A DNA stretch of 36,365 nt, from assembly GCA_016795545.1 (NCBI GenBank), contig JAEUGX010000009.1:1-36365 (forward strand), given 5' to 3'. Under the pieces are notes generated by a model, which was given only the letters and a program-made list of their open reading frames with translations, was not told where the DNA came from and searched no databases. How positions within the stretch are numbered: position 1 is the stretch's first letter; each line of letters starts with the position of its first letter. The position numbers were made by a program, and so were the translations under genes. This document shows positions 1-7,965 of this stretch, piece by piece. This DNA is from Opitutaceae bacterium. Lineage in GTDB: Bacteria > Verrucomicrobiota > Verrucomicrobiia > Opitutales > Opitutaceae.

Positions 1-1244
1 TGGAAGTGGGCGATGACGAAGTAGCTGTCCTGCTGCTGGGCGTCGGCCGGGGCCGCGGAGTGCATGATGCCCGAGAAGCCGCCGAGCATGAACATCCAGA
101 TGAAGCCCAGCGCGAACATCATGGGCGTGCGGGTCATGATCTGGCCGCCCCAGAGGGTGCCGATCCAGTTGAAGATCTTGACGCCCGTCGGCACCGCGAT
201 GGCCATCGTCGCGATGGCGAAGGCCGCCGTGGCCACGGTGCCCATGCCGGTGGTGAACATGTGGTGGCTCCACACGCCGAAACCGATGAAGCCGATCGCC
301 ACGCCCGAGAACACGATGATCGGGTAGCCGAACAGCGGCTTGCGGGAGAAGGTCGGCAGGATCTCCGAGACATAGCCCATGGGCGGGAGGATGAGGATGT
401 ACACCTCGGGGTGGCCGAACACCCAGAACAGGTGCTGCCAGAGGATGGGCTGGCCGCCGCCGGAGACCTCGAAGAAGTTGGTGCTGAAGTTGCGGTCCAT
501 CATCACCTCGACCAGCGCGATCGCGATGGCGGGCAGGGCGAGCACGAGGAGGAAGCTCGTCACCAGCGCCATCCAGGTGAAAACGGGCAGGCGCATCATC
601 GTGAGGCCGGGGGCCCGCATGTTGATGATCGTGACGATGAAGTTCAGCGAGGCGACGATCGAGGAGAGGCCGAGGATCTGGAGCCCGAGCACCCACATGT
701 CCGTGGACAGGTCTGGCGTGAAGAGGCGGGAGGTGAGCGGGGCGTAGCCGAACCAGCCGACATCCGGAGCGCCGCCGAGCTGCACGCTGGGCACGAAGTG
801 GGAGATCCAGCCGACGTTGAGCAGGATGGCGCCGACGACCCAGACCCAGAGCGAGAAGGCGTTGAGGCGGGGGAAGGCGACGTCGCGGGCCCCGACCTGG
901 ATCGGCACCAGCAGGTTGAAGAACGCCGCATTGAGGGGCATGACCGCCAGGAAGATCATCGTCGTGCCGTGCATCGTGAACAGCTCGTTGTAGAGCTGCG
1001 CGCTGATGAACCGGTTGTTCGGCACGATGAGCTGCGTCCGGATCAGCAGGGCCTCGAGGCCGCCGATGAGGAAGAACAGGATGGCGAAGCCGCCATACAT
1101 CATGCCGATCTTCTTGTGGTCGACGGTGGTCAGCCAGCTGATGAGCCCGGTCTTGGCGGTCGGCCGCGCCATCAGGTCAAAGGAGGACTTCACCGGCGCA
1201 TGCGCGGCGCCGGTGTAATGGGATTTAGCCAGGGCTTCTGCCAT
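1..1244 (-). CDS. ctaD: Cytochrome c oxidase subunit I (partial, C-terminus beyond the left edge)
   Basis: Catalytic heme-copper subunit that reduces O2 to water at heme a3-CuB in the inner membrane and pumps protons. The 414 visible residues are the N-terminal three quarters of a subunit of usually 550-600 residues. Visible landmarks are the low-spin heme a ligand H92 in FTMHGTTMIF, GHPEVYILILP with the CuB ligand H278, E280 of the D-channel and the cross-link tyrosine Y282, and the CuB pair H327-H328 in WSHHMFT. E280 in this motif marks an A1-type oxidase. The ATG at 1244 gives MAEALAKSHYTGAAH; the leader before it is pyrimidine-rich with no Shine-Dalgarno sequence. It lies 91 bases downstream of the subunit II gene on the same strand, the usual coxB-coxA order. 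Subunit III would be expected past the left edge. Very secure. Confidence 0.97.
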   Translation of the reverse strand, partial: MAEALAKSHYTGAAHAPVKSSFDLMARPTAKTGLISWLTTVDHKKIGMMYGGFAILFFLIGGLEALLIRTQLIVPNNRFISAQLYNELFTMHGTTMIFLAVMPLNAAFFNLLVPIQVGARDVAFPRLNAFSLWVWVVGAILLNVGWISHFVPSVQLGGAPDVGWFGYAPLTSRLFTPDLSTDMWVLGLQILGLSSIVASLNFIVTIINMRAPGLTMMRLPVFTWMALVTSFLLVLALPAIAIALVEVMMDRNFSTNFFEVSGGGQPILWQHLFWVFGHPEVYILILPPMGYVSEILPTFSRKPLFGYPIIVFSGVAIGFIGFGVWSHHMFTTGMGTVATAAFAIATMAIAVPTGVKIFNWIGTLWGGQIMTRTPMMFALGFIWMFMLGGFSGIMHSAAPADAQQQDSYFVIAHF

Positions 1245-1335
1245 AAAAGCGGGAGAGTGGAGGTGGGAGGAGAGAGGGAAGGGCGGGTGGATCAGGACGC
1301 CGCGCGCGATTGCGGTCGCGCCCGGTGGCGGGAGA

Positions 1336-2640
1336 TCACTTGAGGCTGTGCAGGTAGGCGACGAGGGCGTTGATCTCGGCGTCGTTGAGCGTGAAGTTCG
1401 TCTTCCACTTGAGATTGAGGCCCGTGCCCTCGGCCACCAGGTAGCCGCCGTAATACATCTTGTTGCCGGGCTTGAAATGATTCGGCTCCTTCAGCCACTG
1501 GGCGAGACGCTCCGGGGTGTTCTCCAGCACGCCGGCCGCGATGGTCGAGCGGGAGGCGACGTGGGTGAGGTCGGGTCCGGTGATGCCGATGCCTTCGTGG
1601 CCGCGCACGGTGTGGCAGGACACGCAGGTTTTTTCCTGGAACAGCTTGCGGCCGCTGGCGATGAGCGCGGCGTTCTCGCCCTGGTCGGGGTCCTGCAGCT
1701 TGCGCCAGCCCTCGAGGGGATTCAGGTCGAATTCCGCGGAGGCGGCCAGGGCGCGTCCGTCGTTGAGCTTCAGGCTGGCAAACTGCACGCGCGGCGCGGC
1801 CGCTTCGGCGGCGAGCGACTGGGAGGTGACCGTGCGGGCGGGCGACTTCTGCTTCTCCAGCCACTTGGCATAATCGGACGGAGAAAGGGCGATCACGCGG
1901 AACTTCATGATGGCGTGCGACTCGCCGCAGTATTCGGCGCACTGGCCGTAATAGTAGCCGGGCTTGTCCGCCTTGAACCAGAGGAAGTTGGCGCGGTTGG
2001 GCATCATGTCGACCTTGCCGGCCAGCTTCGGAATCCAGAAGCTGTGGATGACGTCGACCGTGCGCAGGTGGACGCGGATGGGCGTGTTTGCCGGGACGAC
2101 CAGCTCATTGCCGGTAACCAGCGGGCCTTCGCCGCCCGTGGGCAGCTTGATCACCTCGGACGGGTATTCGAACTTGAACCACCACTGGTAGCCGGTCGCC
2201 TGGATGTCGATCGCGTTGCCCTTCTCACTCTCCGGCACGTCATGGGTGTACCAGATGCCGCGGAGCGTCGGGATCGCTATGATGACGAGCAGGCCGACCG
2301 AGGCGACGATCAGGCCGATTTCGACGAACGGATTGCCATGGCCCTGCGGGGGCGGTTCGGCGTGCTCGTCGGCCTGGGTCTTGGCCCGGAACTTGATCTG
2401 CGCGTAGGCCAGGACGGCGCCCACCACGATGAAGATGAAGGTCGTCACGTAGACCGTGACCATGAAGAGGTCCCACTGCGACTTGGCGACCGGACCCTCG
2501 GTGAGCATGGTCGACTGGGGGCCGCTCAGGCTGAAGACTTCGGCCAGCTTGCAGCCGGAAAGTAGGACCAGGGCGAGCCCGGCGAGCAAAGCGGTGGCAA
2601 AGCGGGAGGCTTTGCGGTGGTCGAAGCGTGTGCGGATCAT
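1336..2640 (-). CDS. ctaC: Cytochrome c oxidase subunit II with fused cytochrome c domain (caa3-type)
   Basis: Electron-entry subunit of the oxidase, 434 residues. The lipoprotein signal ends in LLSGC (C30), followed by two membrane helices (about 57-80 and 106-124). The cupredoxin domain carries the CuA ligands H199, C234, E236, C238, H242 and M245 (QCAEYCGESHAIM). A class I cytochrome c domain follows, with CVSCH at 339-343 and a likely axial M395 in GNKMYYGG. The C-terminal cytochrome makes this a caa3-type enzyme, which accepts electrons through its own heme. The reading frame is open to 2781, but I chose the ATG at 2640 because it gives a clean lipoprotein signal; M at 2715 is the alternative. 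Divergent from the cupredoxin gene at 2847 and directly upstream of subunit I. Confidence 0.95.
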   Translation of the reverse strand: MIRTRFDHRKASRFATALLAGLALVLLSGCKLAEVFSLSGPQSTMLTEGPVAKSQWDLFMVTVYVTTFIFIVVGAVLAYAQIKFRAKTQADEHAEPPPQGHGNPFVEIGLIVASVGLLVIIAIPTLRGIWYTHDVPESEKGNAIDIQATGYQWWFKFEYPSEVIKLPTGGEGPLVTGNELVVPANTPIRVHLRTVDVIHSFWIPKLAGKVDMMPNRANFLWFKADKPGYYYGQCAEYCGESHAIMKFRVIALSPSDYAKWLEKQKSPARTVTSQSLAAEAAAPRVQFASLKLNDGRALAASAEFDLNPLEGWRKLQDPDQGENAALIASGRKLFQEKTCVSCHTVRGHEGIGITGPDLTHVASRSTIAAGVLENTPERLAQWLKEPNHFKPGNKMYYGGYLVAEGTGLNLKWKTNFTLNDAEINALVAYLHSLK

Positions 2641-2809
2641 GTGTAACAAAGGCGGCACCAGCGGTGTGCGCTGGAGGCAAGTGTATTGGGCGAGGGTTCG
2701 AAAATTGCGGGGCATTTCAACTATAAAACCGCGCAAAAAACCGGCCGCCGCACTGGGTATTAACCGCGCTGGCCCCGTCATTAGTGCGGCGAGAAGCGGT
2801 GTTGCGTGA

Positions 2810-2838
2810 TTGCGCGTCGCGGCGGCTTGTGCGATAGT
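2810..2838 (+). promoter_or_regulatory. Candidate promoter of the cupredoxin gene
   Basis: TTGCGC (2810-2815), a 17-base spacer and GATAGT (2833-2838) resemble a sigma70-type promoter. The implied transcription start falls within a few bases of the ATG at 2847, so the mRNA would be nearly leaderless. The match to consensus is modest. The remainder of the 2641-2846 gap shows no clear promoter for the divergent subunit II gene. Confidence 0.3.
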
Positions 2839-2846
2839 GCGCTCCC

Positions 2847-3332
2847 ATGAAAAAATACCTGATCCTCCCCGTCATGGCCGTCGGCCTGATCCTGGTCGGT
2901 TGCGGCAAAAAAGAAGAGCCGGCCGCCGCCCCGGCGGCTTCCGCCAATGCCGTGGCGGCCTTTGAGTTCACGGCCAACGACAGCATGAAATTCAACCTCA
3001 CGCGCGTGGAGGTGACGGCCGGGCAGGACGTCAAGGTGATCCTCACCAACATGGGCACCATGCCCAAGGTCGCGATGGGCCACAATTGGGTCCTTCTGAA
3101 GAAGGGCGCTGATGCCAAGGCCTTTATCGATGCGGCGGCCACCGCCGCCGCGGCCGAATACATCCCGGCAGCGCTCGCCGACCAGGTCCTGGCGCACACC
3201 AAGCTCCTCGGGCCCAAGCAAAGTGATGAAATCACCTTCAAGGCGCCGACCGAGCCGGGCGAATACCCCTTCATCTGCAGCTTTCCCGGGCACTACCTCT
3301 CCGGCATGCATGGCGTGCTCGTGGTGAAATAA
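2847..3332 (+). CDS. Azurin/auracyanin-like blue copper lipoprotein
   Basis: Small periplasmic type 1 copper electron carrier, 161 residues, anchored by a lipoprotein signal (MKKYLILPVMAVGLILVGC, acylated C19) and an Ala-rich linker. The cupredoxin fold shows the ligands H79 in MGHNWVLL, C144, H149 in CSFPGHY and M154 in SGMHG. The GHNWV and CSFPGH motifs are azurin-like. There are four residues between H149 and M154, as in plastocyanin and auracyanin, against three in azurin. It faces the caa3 oxidase genes and ends in a strong terminator, so it is a plausible electron donor to subunit II or a partner of an upstream complex; that role is inferred from context. The start is followed at once by the signal sequence. 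Confidence 0.93.
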   Translation: MKKYLILPVMAVGLILVGCGKKEEPAAAPAASANAVAAFEFTANDSMKFNLTRVEVTAGQDVKVILTNMGTMPKVAMGHNWVLLKKGADAKAFIDAAATAAAAEYIPAALADQVLAHTKLLGPKQSDEITFKAPTEPGEYPFICSFPGHYLSGMHGVLVVK

Positions 3333-3363
3333 GGCCCGCAGGCCCGCTGCTGGCTTCGCTCAG

Positions 3364-3396
3364 GGCCGGACCTCCGTGAGGTCCGGCCTGTTTTTT
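3364..3396 (+). terminator. Rho-independent terminator after the cupredoxin gene
   Basis: A perfect 11-bp stem (3364-3374 with 3378-3388) closes a 3-base loop and is followed, after two bases, by six T residues (3391-3396). It lies 31 bases past the cupredoxin stop. It acts on plus-strand transcripts only, because no A-run precedes it to serve the converging minus-strand gene at 3421. Confidence 0.9.
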
Positions 3397-3420
3397 GACT
3401 TTCCGCCTCGCCCGTTCCGC

Positions 3421-3861
3421 TCAACCGGCCTCGGCCGGCCACCAGCGGTAGAGAAACAGGTAGACGAGCACGCCGGTGATCGACACGTAGAACCAGATCG
3501 GGAACGTGACCTTGGCCCAGCGTTTGTGGGTCTCGTAATCGCCCTTGATCGCAAAAAGGAAGGTCCGGGGCACGAGGTAGGCGATGGCGATCGCGAGGAC
3601 GATGTGCGACAGCAGCATCGTGTAATAAAAGGCCCGCAGGGCCGGCGACTCGCCGCCAAAGGGCGTGTGGACGCCGCGGACCAGGAACTTGTGCGTGACG
3701 TATCCCACCAGGAAAAGCGCGGACACCGCTCCCGCCGTCAGCATCACGGCCCGGTGCGCGTCGCGCTTGCCTCGCTTGATGAGGATGAAGCCCGCGGTGA
3801 TGAGCACCGTGGCGGTCGCGTTGAGCGCGGCATTCAGCGTGGGTATGTCGGAAACGTTCAT
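3421..3861 (-). CDS. DUF420 membrane protein (CtaM-like oxidase assembly factor)
   Basis: A 146-residue protein with four hydrophobic helices, spaced as in the DUF420 family. Conserved-looking histidines lie near the membrane in VTHKFL, LLSHIV and ETHKRWAK, with a GVHTPFGGES loop between helices. DUF420 includes CtaM of Firmicutes, which is needed for activity of heme-copper oxidases, and family members usually sit in cta operons. Here the gene is third in ctaA-ctaB-DUF420, 105 bases after ctaB, with an imperfect hairpin in that gap. Family assignment is firm from sequence style and context; the assembly role is inferred from relatives. Confidence 0.85.
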   Translation of the reverse strand: MNVSDIPTLNAALNATATVLITAGFILIKRGKRDAHRAVMLTAGAVSALFLVGYVTHKFLVRGVHTPFGGESPALRAFYYTMLLSHIVLAIAIAYLVPRTFLFAIKGDYETHKRWAKVTFPIWFYVSITGVLVYLFLYRWWPAEAG

Positions 3862-3920
3862 GCGGAAAAGGAAGGCAGTTGAGTGGCGGCTGGTCGGAAA
3901 GGGCGGGTCGGCGCGGATTC

Positions 3921-3959
3921 GGCGGGCAGCCTGGATTTCGGATCAGGTTGGCTGCCGCC
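3921..3959 (-). other. Hairpin in the ctaB-DUF420 gap
   Basis: GGCAGCC (3925-3931) pairs with GGCTGCC (3950-3956), extended outward by GGC/GCC past one bulged base and inward by CCTG/CAGG. It starts just after the ctaB stop. No T-run follows on the minus strand, so it looks more like a processing or partial-termination element than a full terminator. Confidence 0.4.
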
Positions 3960-3966
3960 TCCGGTT

Positions 3967-4878
3967 TCAGAGCTTGAATATCATCCGGTCGGCGACGAGC
4001 AGCCCGAGCAGCAGCGGCAGGTAGGCGATCGAGATGAGGAACAGCCGGCGGGCCTCGGCGTCCCGCCGCGCCGGGTCGAGAAAGCGGACCGACGAGGCCA
4101 GGATCCACAGGCCGAGCAGGGTGGCGGCGGTGAAGTAATACCACGAGCAATGGCCGAGCAGCGTCGGCAGCCCGCTGACCGCGACGAGGATGACCGTCCA
4201 GATGAACGCCCGGCGCGCTACCCGCCGGCCGCTCGGATCGACGACCGACAGCATCGGCATGCCGGCGGCGGCGTAATCCTTGCGGTAGGTCCAGGCCAGG
4301 GAGAAGAAGTGCGGCATCTGCCAGGTGTAAAGCACCGCAAACAGCGTCCAGCCCAGGTCGGCGTTCGACCGGCCGGCGGCGGCCCAGCCGATCATCGGGG
4401 GCAGCGCCCCGCTGATGGCGCCGATTTCGGTGTTCCAGCGCGACCATTTCTTGGCCGGCGTGTAGATCGCGAGGTAGGCGACGATCGTGGCCAGCGCCAG
4501 GAAGGCGGACATGCCGTTCACGAGCTTGAACAGGACCGCCAGGCCCGCGACGCACAGCAGCCAGCCGACCACGAAGGCCGATCCGGGGGCGATGATGCCC
4601 TGGGGGATCGGGCGGTCGGCCGTGCGTTTCATCAGCGCGTCGGTGTCGCCCTCCATCCACTGGTTCAGCGCCGCCACGCCGCCCGCGCACAGGGCGGTGC
4701 CCAGGACCACGAACAGCGTGCGCTGCCACTCCCAGTACGGCACCGCCGCCAGGTAGCCGACCATGGCCGTCACCACCGAAAGCGCGCTGAGCCGCGGCTT
4801 GGTCAGCTCCAGGTAATGCCGCCAGGTGGCCATCGAGGCCGCGGTCTGGAGCGGTGCCTGGTCGCTGGTTTCGGTCAT
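3967..4878 (-). CDS. ctaB: Protoheme IX farnesyltransferase (heme O synthase)
   Basis: UbiA-family membrane enzyme that attaches a farnesyl group to heme B to make heme O, the first step to heme A for the oxidase encoded alongside. The protein has 303 residues with about nine hydrophobic helices. The first polar loop carries NQWMEGDTDALMKRT followed by ADRPIPQG, the Asp-rich prenyl-diphosphate/Mg site. The second loop has YTPAKKWSRWNTEIGAISG followed by ALPPMIGW, also diagnostic of CyoE/CtaB. The ATG at 4878 (MTETSDQAP) was chosen because the longer open frame upstream overlaps ctaA in another frame. It follows ctaA by 20 bases, so the two are almost certainly co-transcribed. Leader is C-rich without a Shine-Dalgarno sequence. 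Confidence 0.96.
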   Translation of the reverse strand: MTETSDQAPLQTAASMATWRHYLELTKPRLSALSVVTAMVGYLAAVPYWEWQRTLFVVLGTALCAGGVAALNQWMEGDTDALMKRTADRPIPQGIIAPGSAFVVGWLLCVAGLAVLFKLVNGMSAFLALATIVAYLAIYTPAKKWSRWNTEIGAISGALPPMIGWAAAGRSNADLGWTLFAVLYTWQMPHFFSLAWTYRKDYAAAGMPMLSVVDPSGRRVARRAFIWTVILVAVSGLPTLLGHCSWYYFTAATLLGLWILASSVRFLDPARRDAEARRLFLISIAYLPLLLGLLVADRMIFKL

Positions 4879-4898
4879 GGGTGGGGCGTAGCTAGGCG

Positions 4899-5870
4899 TC
4901 AGCCGCGGACGGGCCGGCCGGCCTCCATCGAGGCACGATGGGTGAAAAACGCCACCAGGAACGTCGAGGCCAGCAGCAGCGCTCCGACAATGACATGGCC
5001 GGTCGTCACATACGCGTTGCGTCCCGACCAGACCGCCTGCGCGCCAAGCAGGATCTGACCGACCACCAGGCCCACCAGTCCGACCCCGAGCCAGCGGATG
5101 GACGGGGGCACGGCCGGGTCTCGCCACAGCACATGGCCGAAACCGGCGATGGCCACGCCGAGGACGGCCGCCATCACGCGGTGGCCGAACTGCAGGGCGA
5201 CCCGATAATCCCATGTCGCCGGGAGCAGGCCGCCGTCGGGGGTCGAGAACGGGAAGGTGGGGATGGCCAGCCCGGCGTGATTGTGGCGCATGGTCGCGGC
5301 CAGCGCGAGCTGGGCGAAAAGCAGCACGACGCACCAGTAACCCAGCCGGCGCGTGCGAACCGCCGGAACCGCGCGGGCCGACTCGATCCACGGACGCGAC
5401 AACCCCGCCGCGATGGCAAACAGCACGCACACGAACACCTGCGCCAGGATGCCGTGCGGAATCCGCAGCATCTGGCCGAGCGTCATGGCAAAACCCGGCA
5501 CGGCCAGCGAGTCGAGCAGCACGCGCTTGCCGCCGAGCAGGCCTTGGACGACCACGATGAACAGCGCCCACCAGCCGAGCCGGCGCAGCCAGGCGCGCTC
5601 CTCGCGGAAATGCAGCCACAGCGCCAGGGCGATGGTGATCAGGCCCATCAGCGTGCCGGTGAGCCGGTGCGAGTGCTCGGCGAACATGGCGACATCGTCG
5701 AGCCAGCCCTCCGGGTTGACCGAGCCGTTCGACAGCGGCCAGTCCGGGAACACCATGCCGGCTCCGATGCTGGTGGTGAACGCCCCGAGCGTCACCAGCA
5801 CGAAAACCCACGCGCTGCCCAGCGTGGCGAACCAGGCAAGGCCGGGTTGGTAGGCGGAGGTGCGGGTCAT
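4899..5870 (-). CDS. ctaA: Heme A synthase
   Basis: Membrane enzyme that oxidises the C8 methyl of heme O to the formyl group of heme A. The protein has 323 residues with eight predicted helices arranged as two similar four-helix halves. The conserved heme-ligand histidines are visible in AEHSHRLTGT (the EHxHR motif), RIPHGILAQ, LQFGHRVMA and TTGHVIVGA. The MVFPDWPLSNGS loop after helix 1 is also typical of the family. It is first in the ctaA-ctaB-DUF420 unit. The ATG at 5870 follows a pyrimidine-rich leader (CCCTTTCCCTTCCGTC). It diverges from the SCO-like copper chaperone gene at 5958, so the short gap 5871-5957 must hold both promoters. Confidence 0.96.
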   Translation of the reverse strand: MTRTSAYQPGLAWFATLGSAWVFVLVTLGAFTTSIGAGMVFPDWPLSNGSVNPEGWLDDVAMFAEHSHRLTGTLMGLITIALALWLHFREERAWLRRLGWWALFIVVVQGLLGGKRVLLDSLAVPGFAMTLGQMLRIPHGILAQVFVCVLFAIAAGLSRPWIESARAVPAVRTRRLGYWCVVLLFAQLALAATMRHNHAGLAIPTFPFSTPDGGLLPATWDYRVALQFGHRVMAAVLGVAIAGFGHVLWRDPAVPPSIRWLGVGLVGLVVGQILLGAQAVWSGRNAYVTTGHVIVGALLLASTFLVAFFTHRASMEAGRPVRG

Positions 5871-5921
5871 GACGGAAGGGAAAGGGCAGGTGAAAGGGCG
5901 GCGCCGGGGAGCGCAAACCTT

Positions 5922-5950
5922 TTGACAATTGGCGCCGATGGCAAATTTGT
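5922..5950 (+). promoter_or_regulatory. Candidate promoter of the SCO-like gene
   Basis: A consensus TTGACA lies at 5922-5927 in the 87-base ctaA/SCO divergent gap. At 16-17 bases spacing there is only an AT-rich AAATTTGT (5943-5950) as a -10 element. Transcription would begin almost at the ATG at 5958. The -35 is good and the -10 is weak. Confidence 0.3.
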
Positions 5951-5957
5951 GTGCGGG

Positions 5958-6875
5958 ATGAAGTCCAGTTATTCGCCCCGGATGCGTCTGGCCGCACCTT
6001 TGCTAATGGCGCTGGCCGCCGTGCTGGCGCCGGGCTGCGCGAGGCAATCCGCCGCCCCCGCCGCCGCGACCCCGGCCGCCGATGCGGCGGAAAAGCGCTA
6101 CCCGCTGACGGGCGAGGTGGTCCGGGTCGATCCCGAGCGCCAGGTCATGATCGTGACGCACGACGAGATCAAGGGCTTCATGATGGCGATGACGATGGAG
6201 TTCAAGGTGGCGCGCGGCGACGTCGCGATCGCCCATCCCGGCCAGCGGATCCGGGCCGAGCTGGTCCAGCGCGGCGAGGACTACTACCTGGAGAAGATCT
6301 GGCCCGACGATGCGGCCACGGCGCGCGCGCTGGCGGCCGCCGCCAGCGCGCTGGCCCAGGACACCTCCATCCGCGGCAAAGAGGCCTACCGCGAGATCGG
6401 CGAGAACCTGCCCGAGTTCACCCTCCTCGACCAGGAGGCCCGGGCTGTCTCGGGCACCCGGTTCCGCGGCCGGCAGGTCGTGCTGAACTTCATCTTCACG
6501 CGCTGCCCGATCGCGACCATGTGCCCGGCCGCGACGGAACGGATGGCGGCGCTCCAGCAGGCCGCCCGCCAGGCCGGGGCCAAGGATTTCGAACTGGTGT
6601 CGATTTCGCTCGATCCCGAATACGATACGCCCGGGGTGCTGAAGGACTACGCCACGGCCCGCGGGCTCGACACGTCGAACTGGAGCTTCCTCACCGGCCC
6701 GGACACCGCCGTCCGCCACCTGCTCGCGCAGCTGGGCGTGATCCGGGAGTTCGAGGGGGCGACCATCAAACACACGCTCGCGACGGTGCTCATCAACGAA
6801 CAGGGCCGGATCACCTACCGCGTCGACGGCAGCACTTGGCAGGTCGACGACTTCGTCCGGCGGCTGCGCAAGTGA
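5958..6875 (+). CDS. SCO1/SenC-type copper chaperone with N-terminal CusF-like domain
   Basis: A 305-residue exported protein, probably a lipoprotein (hydrophobic 11-25, then PGC at 25-27). Residues about 48-115 form a small CusF-like copper domain (TGEVVRVDPERQVMIVTHDE, then IKGFMMAMTMEF with clustered Met). Residues about 140-305 are a thioredoxin-fold SCO domain. Its copper site is C183-PIATM-C189, a CX5C spacing rather than the CX3C of SCO1, with the partner His in IKHTLATVLI. SCO proteins deliver copper to, or reduce, the CuA site of oxidase subunit II, which fits the oxidase locus. It is divergent from ctaA. The ATG at 5958 is used; the ATG nine codons on would also leave a signal sequence. 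Confidence 0.9.
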   Translation: MKSSYSPRMRLAAPLLMALAAVLAPGCARQSAAPAAATPAADAAEKRYPLTGEVVRVDPERQVMIVTHDEIKGFMMAMTMEFKVARGDVAIAHPGQRIRAELVQRGEDYYLEKIWPDDAATARALAAAASALAQDTSIRGKEAYREIGENLPEFTLLDQEARAVSGTRFRGRQVVLNFIFTRCPIATMCPAATERMAALQQAARQAGAKDFELVSISLDPEYDTPGVLKDYATARGLDTSNWSFLTGPDTAVRHLLAQLGVIREFEGATIKHTLATVLINEQGRITYRVDGSTWQVDDFVRRLRK

Positions 6876-6952
6876 CGACTCCCGTGTTGCCGAGCTGCGC
6901 AGACCCCGCGCCCCGAGAGAGGCGCAATCCCGCCCGGACCCGGGCGCGAGAC

Positions 6953-6969
6953 GGAGGGACCGACGCGTG
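6953..6969 (+). promoter_or_regulatory. Shine-Dalgarno GGAGG fixing a GTG start
   Basis: GGAGG at 6953-6957 lies nine bases before a GTG at 6967. This is one of very few clear Shine-Dalgarno sequences in the window and it decides the non-ATG start of the following gene. Confidence 0.7.
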
Positions 6970-7878
6970 ACGCCGAGCCTGTCCCGGCCGCAGTGGCGCT
7001 CGATCGGCCTGATCACGGCCGCGGCGCTGGCGCTCTATGTCGTGGTGCGCCTGCTGCCGACCGGCAGCAACCTCAACCACATGGATTTCCGGATGGAGGG
7101 GAAGGGGGCCCTCGAGTTCTGCGATCCGGCCAACCCGCAGTTCATCCCGGTCGTCGCCGTGCGCTCGCCGGTGGCGCTGGCGCTCAAGTCCGACCGCGAT
7201 CCGGCCGTGAACCAGGAGATCCGTTTCACGCTCAAGCTGGCCACCGCCAGCGGCAAGCCGATCGCCCCGGAGGACCTGCTGGTCGCGCACACCCGCAAGC
7301 TGCACCTGCTCGTGGTCGATCCGACGCTCTCGGACTACCAGCATGTGCACCCCGAGCCCGGCCGCCGCGCGGGCGAATGGGTGTTCGCCCTCACCCCCAG
7401 CCGGCCCGGGACCTACCGGGTGTTCGCCGACTTCACCCCCGCCGCCACCGGACGGGGACTCTACGCGTCCGCTGACTTCCAGGTGCCCGGCCGCGTGCCG
7501 ACCGTCGCCCGCAGCGGCAACACGACCTTCCAGGCCGGCGGCTTCAACTTCGAACTCGGGCTGCCGCCGCTGCTGCAGGCGGGCGTGCCGGCTGACCTGC
7601 GCTTCCGGATCGAGAGCCCCGGCGCGGTCAAGACGCCGGTGCCCCTGCAGCCGGTCATGGGCGCCTTCGCCCACCTCGTCGCCTTCGACGAGGAACGGAC
7701 CGGCTTCGCCCACCTGCATCCCAACGAGACCGACCTGAGCCGGCCGCCCGACTCCCTGCGTCCCGAGCTGACCTTCAAGGTGACGATTCCCCAGCCCGGC
7801 CGCTATGTCATCTGGGCCCAGGTCAACCTCGGCGGCGTCGAGATGTTCGCCCCTTTCTGGGTGGACGTGCTGCCCTGA
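6967..7878 (+). CDS. Membrane-anchored protein with duplicated His-rich domain, possible copper binding
   Basis: A 303-residue protein with one N-terminal membrane segment (about 12-30) and the rest exported. I do not recognise a named family, though the fold looks beta-rich, with an immunoglobulin or cupredoxin-like feel. Two halves repeat the same pattern: H113 in KLHLLVVD then H126 and H128 in YQHVHPEP, followed by GTYRVFADF; and H236 in FAHLVAFD then H249 and H251 in FAHLHPNE, followed by GRYVIWAQV. The His spacing (13 then 2) is identical in both halves, which suggests paired metal sites. It lies 91 bases after the SCO-like gene and probably shares its transcript, so a role in copper handling for the oxidase is a reasonable but unproven guess. 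GTG start with a good Shine-Dalgarno sequence. Confidence 0.75.
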   Translation: MTPSLSRPQWRSIGLITAAALALYVVVRLLPTGSNLNHMDFRMEGKGALEFCDPANPQFIPVVAVRSPVALALKSDRDPAVNQEIRFTLKLATASGKPIAPEDLLVAHTRKLHLLVVDPTLSDYQHVHPEPGRRAGEWVFALTPSRPGTYRVFADFTPAATGRGLYASADFQVPGRVPTVARSGNTTFQAGGFNFELGLPPLLQAGVPADLRFRIESPGAVKTPVPLQPVMGAFAHLVAFDEERTGFAHLHPNETDLSRPPDSLRPELTFKVTIPQPGRYVIWAQVNLGGVEMFAPFWVDVLP

Positions 7879-7965
7879 CCGACGGAGTCGGAGGCGGGAA
7901 GCCTGAAGGTCGCCGCTTCCTGACTTTCCGACCTGCGGCCTTCAGACCTTCCGGCGCCGCGCCGG

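Noticed and set aside
6..1343. A 445-residue plus-strand open frame opposite subunit I
   Set aside because: Composition dominated by Asp, Glu, Arg, His and Gly with no family motif; the opposite strand encodes a clear cytochrome oxidase subunit I. Long antisense frames are expected at this GC content.
7903..7945. Inverted repeat CTGAAGG/CCTTCAG between convergent genes as a terminator
   Set aside because: Only 7-bp arms with a 29-base interval and no T-run on either strand.
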